This document shows positions 5,834 through 6,566 of a stretch of 6,566 nt of DNA, piece by piece. The DNA comes from Candidatus Woesearchaeota archaeon (GTDB lineage Archaea; Nanobdellota; Nanobdellia; Woesearchaeales; JAHWHD01). The stretch's first letter is position 1. The number at the start of each line of letters is the position of its first letter. The stretch lies in NCBI GenBank assembly GCA_019323525.1, contig JAHWHD010000039.1:1-6566 (forward strand). Reading direction: 5' to 3'. A model generated the notes under the pieces. That model was given only the letters and a program-made list of their open reading frames with translations, ran no database searches and was not told where the DNA came from. Position numbers and translations under genes: made by a program.

Positions 5834-5844
5834 AATATATAAAA
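5834..5844 (+). promoter_or_regulatory. TATA box of the 104-residue unknown gene (leaderless transcript)
   Basis: TATATAAAA at 5836-5844, preceded by AAAA, is a good archaeal TATA box. Its centre is about 27 nt from the ATG at 5867, which is the normal distance to a transcription start. The mRNA would therefore begin at or next to the start codon, agreeing with the absence of a Shine-Dalgarno site. The box may also be used on the opposite strand for the pop5 operon. Confidence 0.65.
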
Positions 5845-5866
5845 CACAATTTCAAAAATAATCTTC

Positions 5867-6181
5867 ATGCCAGACAAAATTGCAGTTCTAACTGAGAAGC
5901 CAACCAAGATGGACCATGTATTTAAAGGCCACGATACTGTACTTGAGCTAGGCATATACGTTGAAGGCGACAGATCCGACGAACTCATAGCCAGCCAGTG
6001 TGAAGAAGGTGCAGCCATAGATATGCGCAGGTTTGTTGACCCAAGAGATGTCAGCGATATCATGATGCAGGACCTGTACCACAAGTTCGAAGGCAAATGG
6101 GGATACGAATTTTACCAGGTACAACGCGTTGCGCGGTTTAGTCCAGAACTCAGTGACAGGATAAGAAGAGAGTTTTTCTAG
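5867..6181 (+). CDS. Unrecognised 104-residue soluble protein, divergent from the exosome operon
   Basis: I do not recognise this family. The protein (MPDKIAVLTEKPTKMDHVFKG...) has no signal peptide, membrane helix, Cys pair or known nucleotide-binding motif. The first half looks beta-rich (TVLELGIYVEG), the middle is acidic (DRSDELIASQCEEGAAIDM), and the C-terminal half looks helical with aromatic residues (DLYHKFEGKWGYEFYQVQRV) and a basic end (SDRIRREFF). It is probably a real gene: a TATA box lies 27 nt upstream of its ATG, the frame is open from that start to a stop shared in CTAG with the neighbouring gene, and the opposite-strand frame at 5782-6096 has low-complexity Ser/Thr content typical of a shadow. 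It shares a 75-bp promoter region with pop5. Function cannot be assigned. Confidence 0.75.
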   Translation: MPDKIAVLTEKPTKMDHVFKGHDTVLELGIYVEGDRSDELIASQCEEGAAIDMRRFVDPRDVSDIMMQDLYHKFEGKWGYEFYQVQRVARFSPELSDRIRREFF

Positions 6182-6566
6182 ATCAACTTCCCTTTCAAAT
6201 CATGCTTCCCAATATCAATGATCTTAACATTAACTGTGTGTCCAATTAAGTTTTCTTCTGAAAGCACAACTATCGGCTTGTAGGCAAAGTTCCTTCCTTT
6301 CCAAGACTTGTCAATAGACCCTTTCTCACTGATAAATACTTCACCGCGCCAGTTAAGCCAGTCAACATTCCTGTCCATTGCATGTTTGTTAAATAGTTCA
6401 GTCATCTGCCTGCTCCGTTCTTTGATGACTCTTGGCGGCAACTGTTTCATCCTCGCAGCAGGCGTGCCTGGCCGTTTCCAGTACCTCGAAATATTCAAAA
6501 CATCAGGCTTTATCTCTGATATCAAATCAAGGGTGTCCTTGAAGTGGTCCATTGTCTCCCCTGGAA
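6178..6566 (-). CDS. MtaB/CDKAL1-type tRNA methylthiotransferase, C-terminal part with TRAM domain (5' truncated by window)
   Basis: This radical-SAM family adds a methylthio group to t6A37 of tRNAs (making ms2t6A), improving decoding of ANN codons. About 128 C-terminal residues are visible. The frame continues through the ATG at 6552 to the window edge, reading P-G-E-T-M-D-H-F, the end of the GFPGET signature of the radical-SAM domain, so that ATG is internal. Next come TLDLISEIKPDVLNISRYW and RPGTPAARMKQLPPRVIKER (family-typical), a helix with SRQMTELFNKHAMDRN, and a TRAM RNA-binding domain (WRGEVFISEKG, GRNFAYKPIVV, IGHTVNVKIID). The Cys clusters that hold the iron-sulfur clusters lie outside the window. 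The final TAG shares CTAG with the convergent unknown gene. The match to the archaeal/eukaryotic MtaB-like branch rather than MiaB is from motif memory. Confidence 0.9.
   Translation of the reverse strand, partial: PGETMDHFKDTLDLISEIKPDVLNISRYWKRPGTPAARMKQLPPRVIKERSRQMTELFNKHAMDRNVDWLNWRGEVFISEKGSIDKSWKGRNFAYKPIVVLSEENLIGHTVNVKIIDIGKHDLKGKLI

Noticed and set aside
5782..6096. - strand frame of 104 residues opposite the unknown + strand gene
   Set aside because: It is rich in Ser/Met/Thr and covers the divergent promoter region. The + strand frame has a properly spaced TATA box and a natural stop.

Overview
The window looks archaeal. It carries an archaeal exosome core (Rrp4, Rrp41, Rrp42), a proteasome alpha subunit, an SBDS homologue, the RNase P protein Pop5, RNA polymerase subunit K, a Cbf5-type pseudouridine synthase and a DUF357 protein. 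AGGTGA-like Shine-Dalgarno sites and TATA-box promoters fit this. The lineage cannot be fixed by eye. The surface protein near the left end has a Cys-rich pattern (CTDTD...GTCTDDNGVYTDFC...YEYYC...YNC) that resembles secreted proteins of DPANN-type archaea (Woesearchaeota/Pacearchaeota-like), so I suspect that group with low confidence.

Layout from left to right. (1) Positions 1-368, + strand: the 3' end of cbf5 with its PUA domain. (2) Positions 369-499: an intergenic region with a TATA box and a perfect 19-bp palindrome at the expected transcription start. (3) Positions 500-1165, + strand: a secreted, Cys-rich protein with a C-terminal membrane anchor, followed by a T-rich terminator. (4) Positions 1205-5791, - strand, read from right to left: pop5, psmA, sbds, rrp4, rrp41, rrp42, rpoK and a DUF357 gene. 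From pop5 to rpoK the genes overlap or lie 1-7 nt apart, so this is almost certainly one operon. (5) Positions 5792-5866: a compact divergent promoter region. (6) Positions 5867-6181, + strand: an unrecognised 104-residue protein, probably from a leaderless mRNA. (7) Positions 6178-6566, - strand: the 3' end of an MtaB/CDKAL1-type tRNA methylthiotransferase. Its stop codon shares the palindrome CTAG with the stop of the unknown gene.

The operon is a version of the known archaeal exosome-proteasome superoperon, which links tRNA 5' processing (Pop5), protein degradation (PsmA), 60S-type ribosome maturation (SBDS) and 3'-5' RNA decay (Rrp4/41/42). Its less usual point is the tail: rpoK follows rrp42 directly, where many euryarchaea have rpl37Ae and rpoP. 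With Cbf5 and the methylthiotransferase at the edges, the window is dominated by RNA processing and modification. I see no mobile element, CRISPR array, tRNA or rRNA. The least explained parts are the 104-residue divergent gene and the palindrome-controlled surface protein gene. I do not see evidence for a wholly new multi-gene system.
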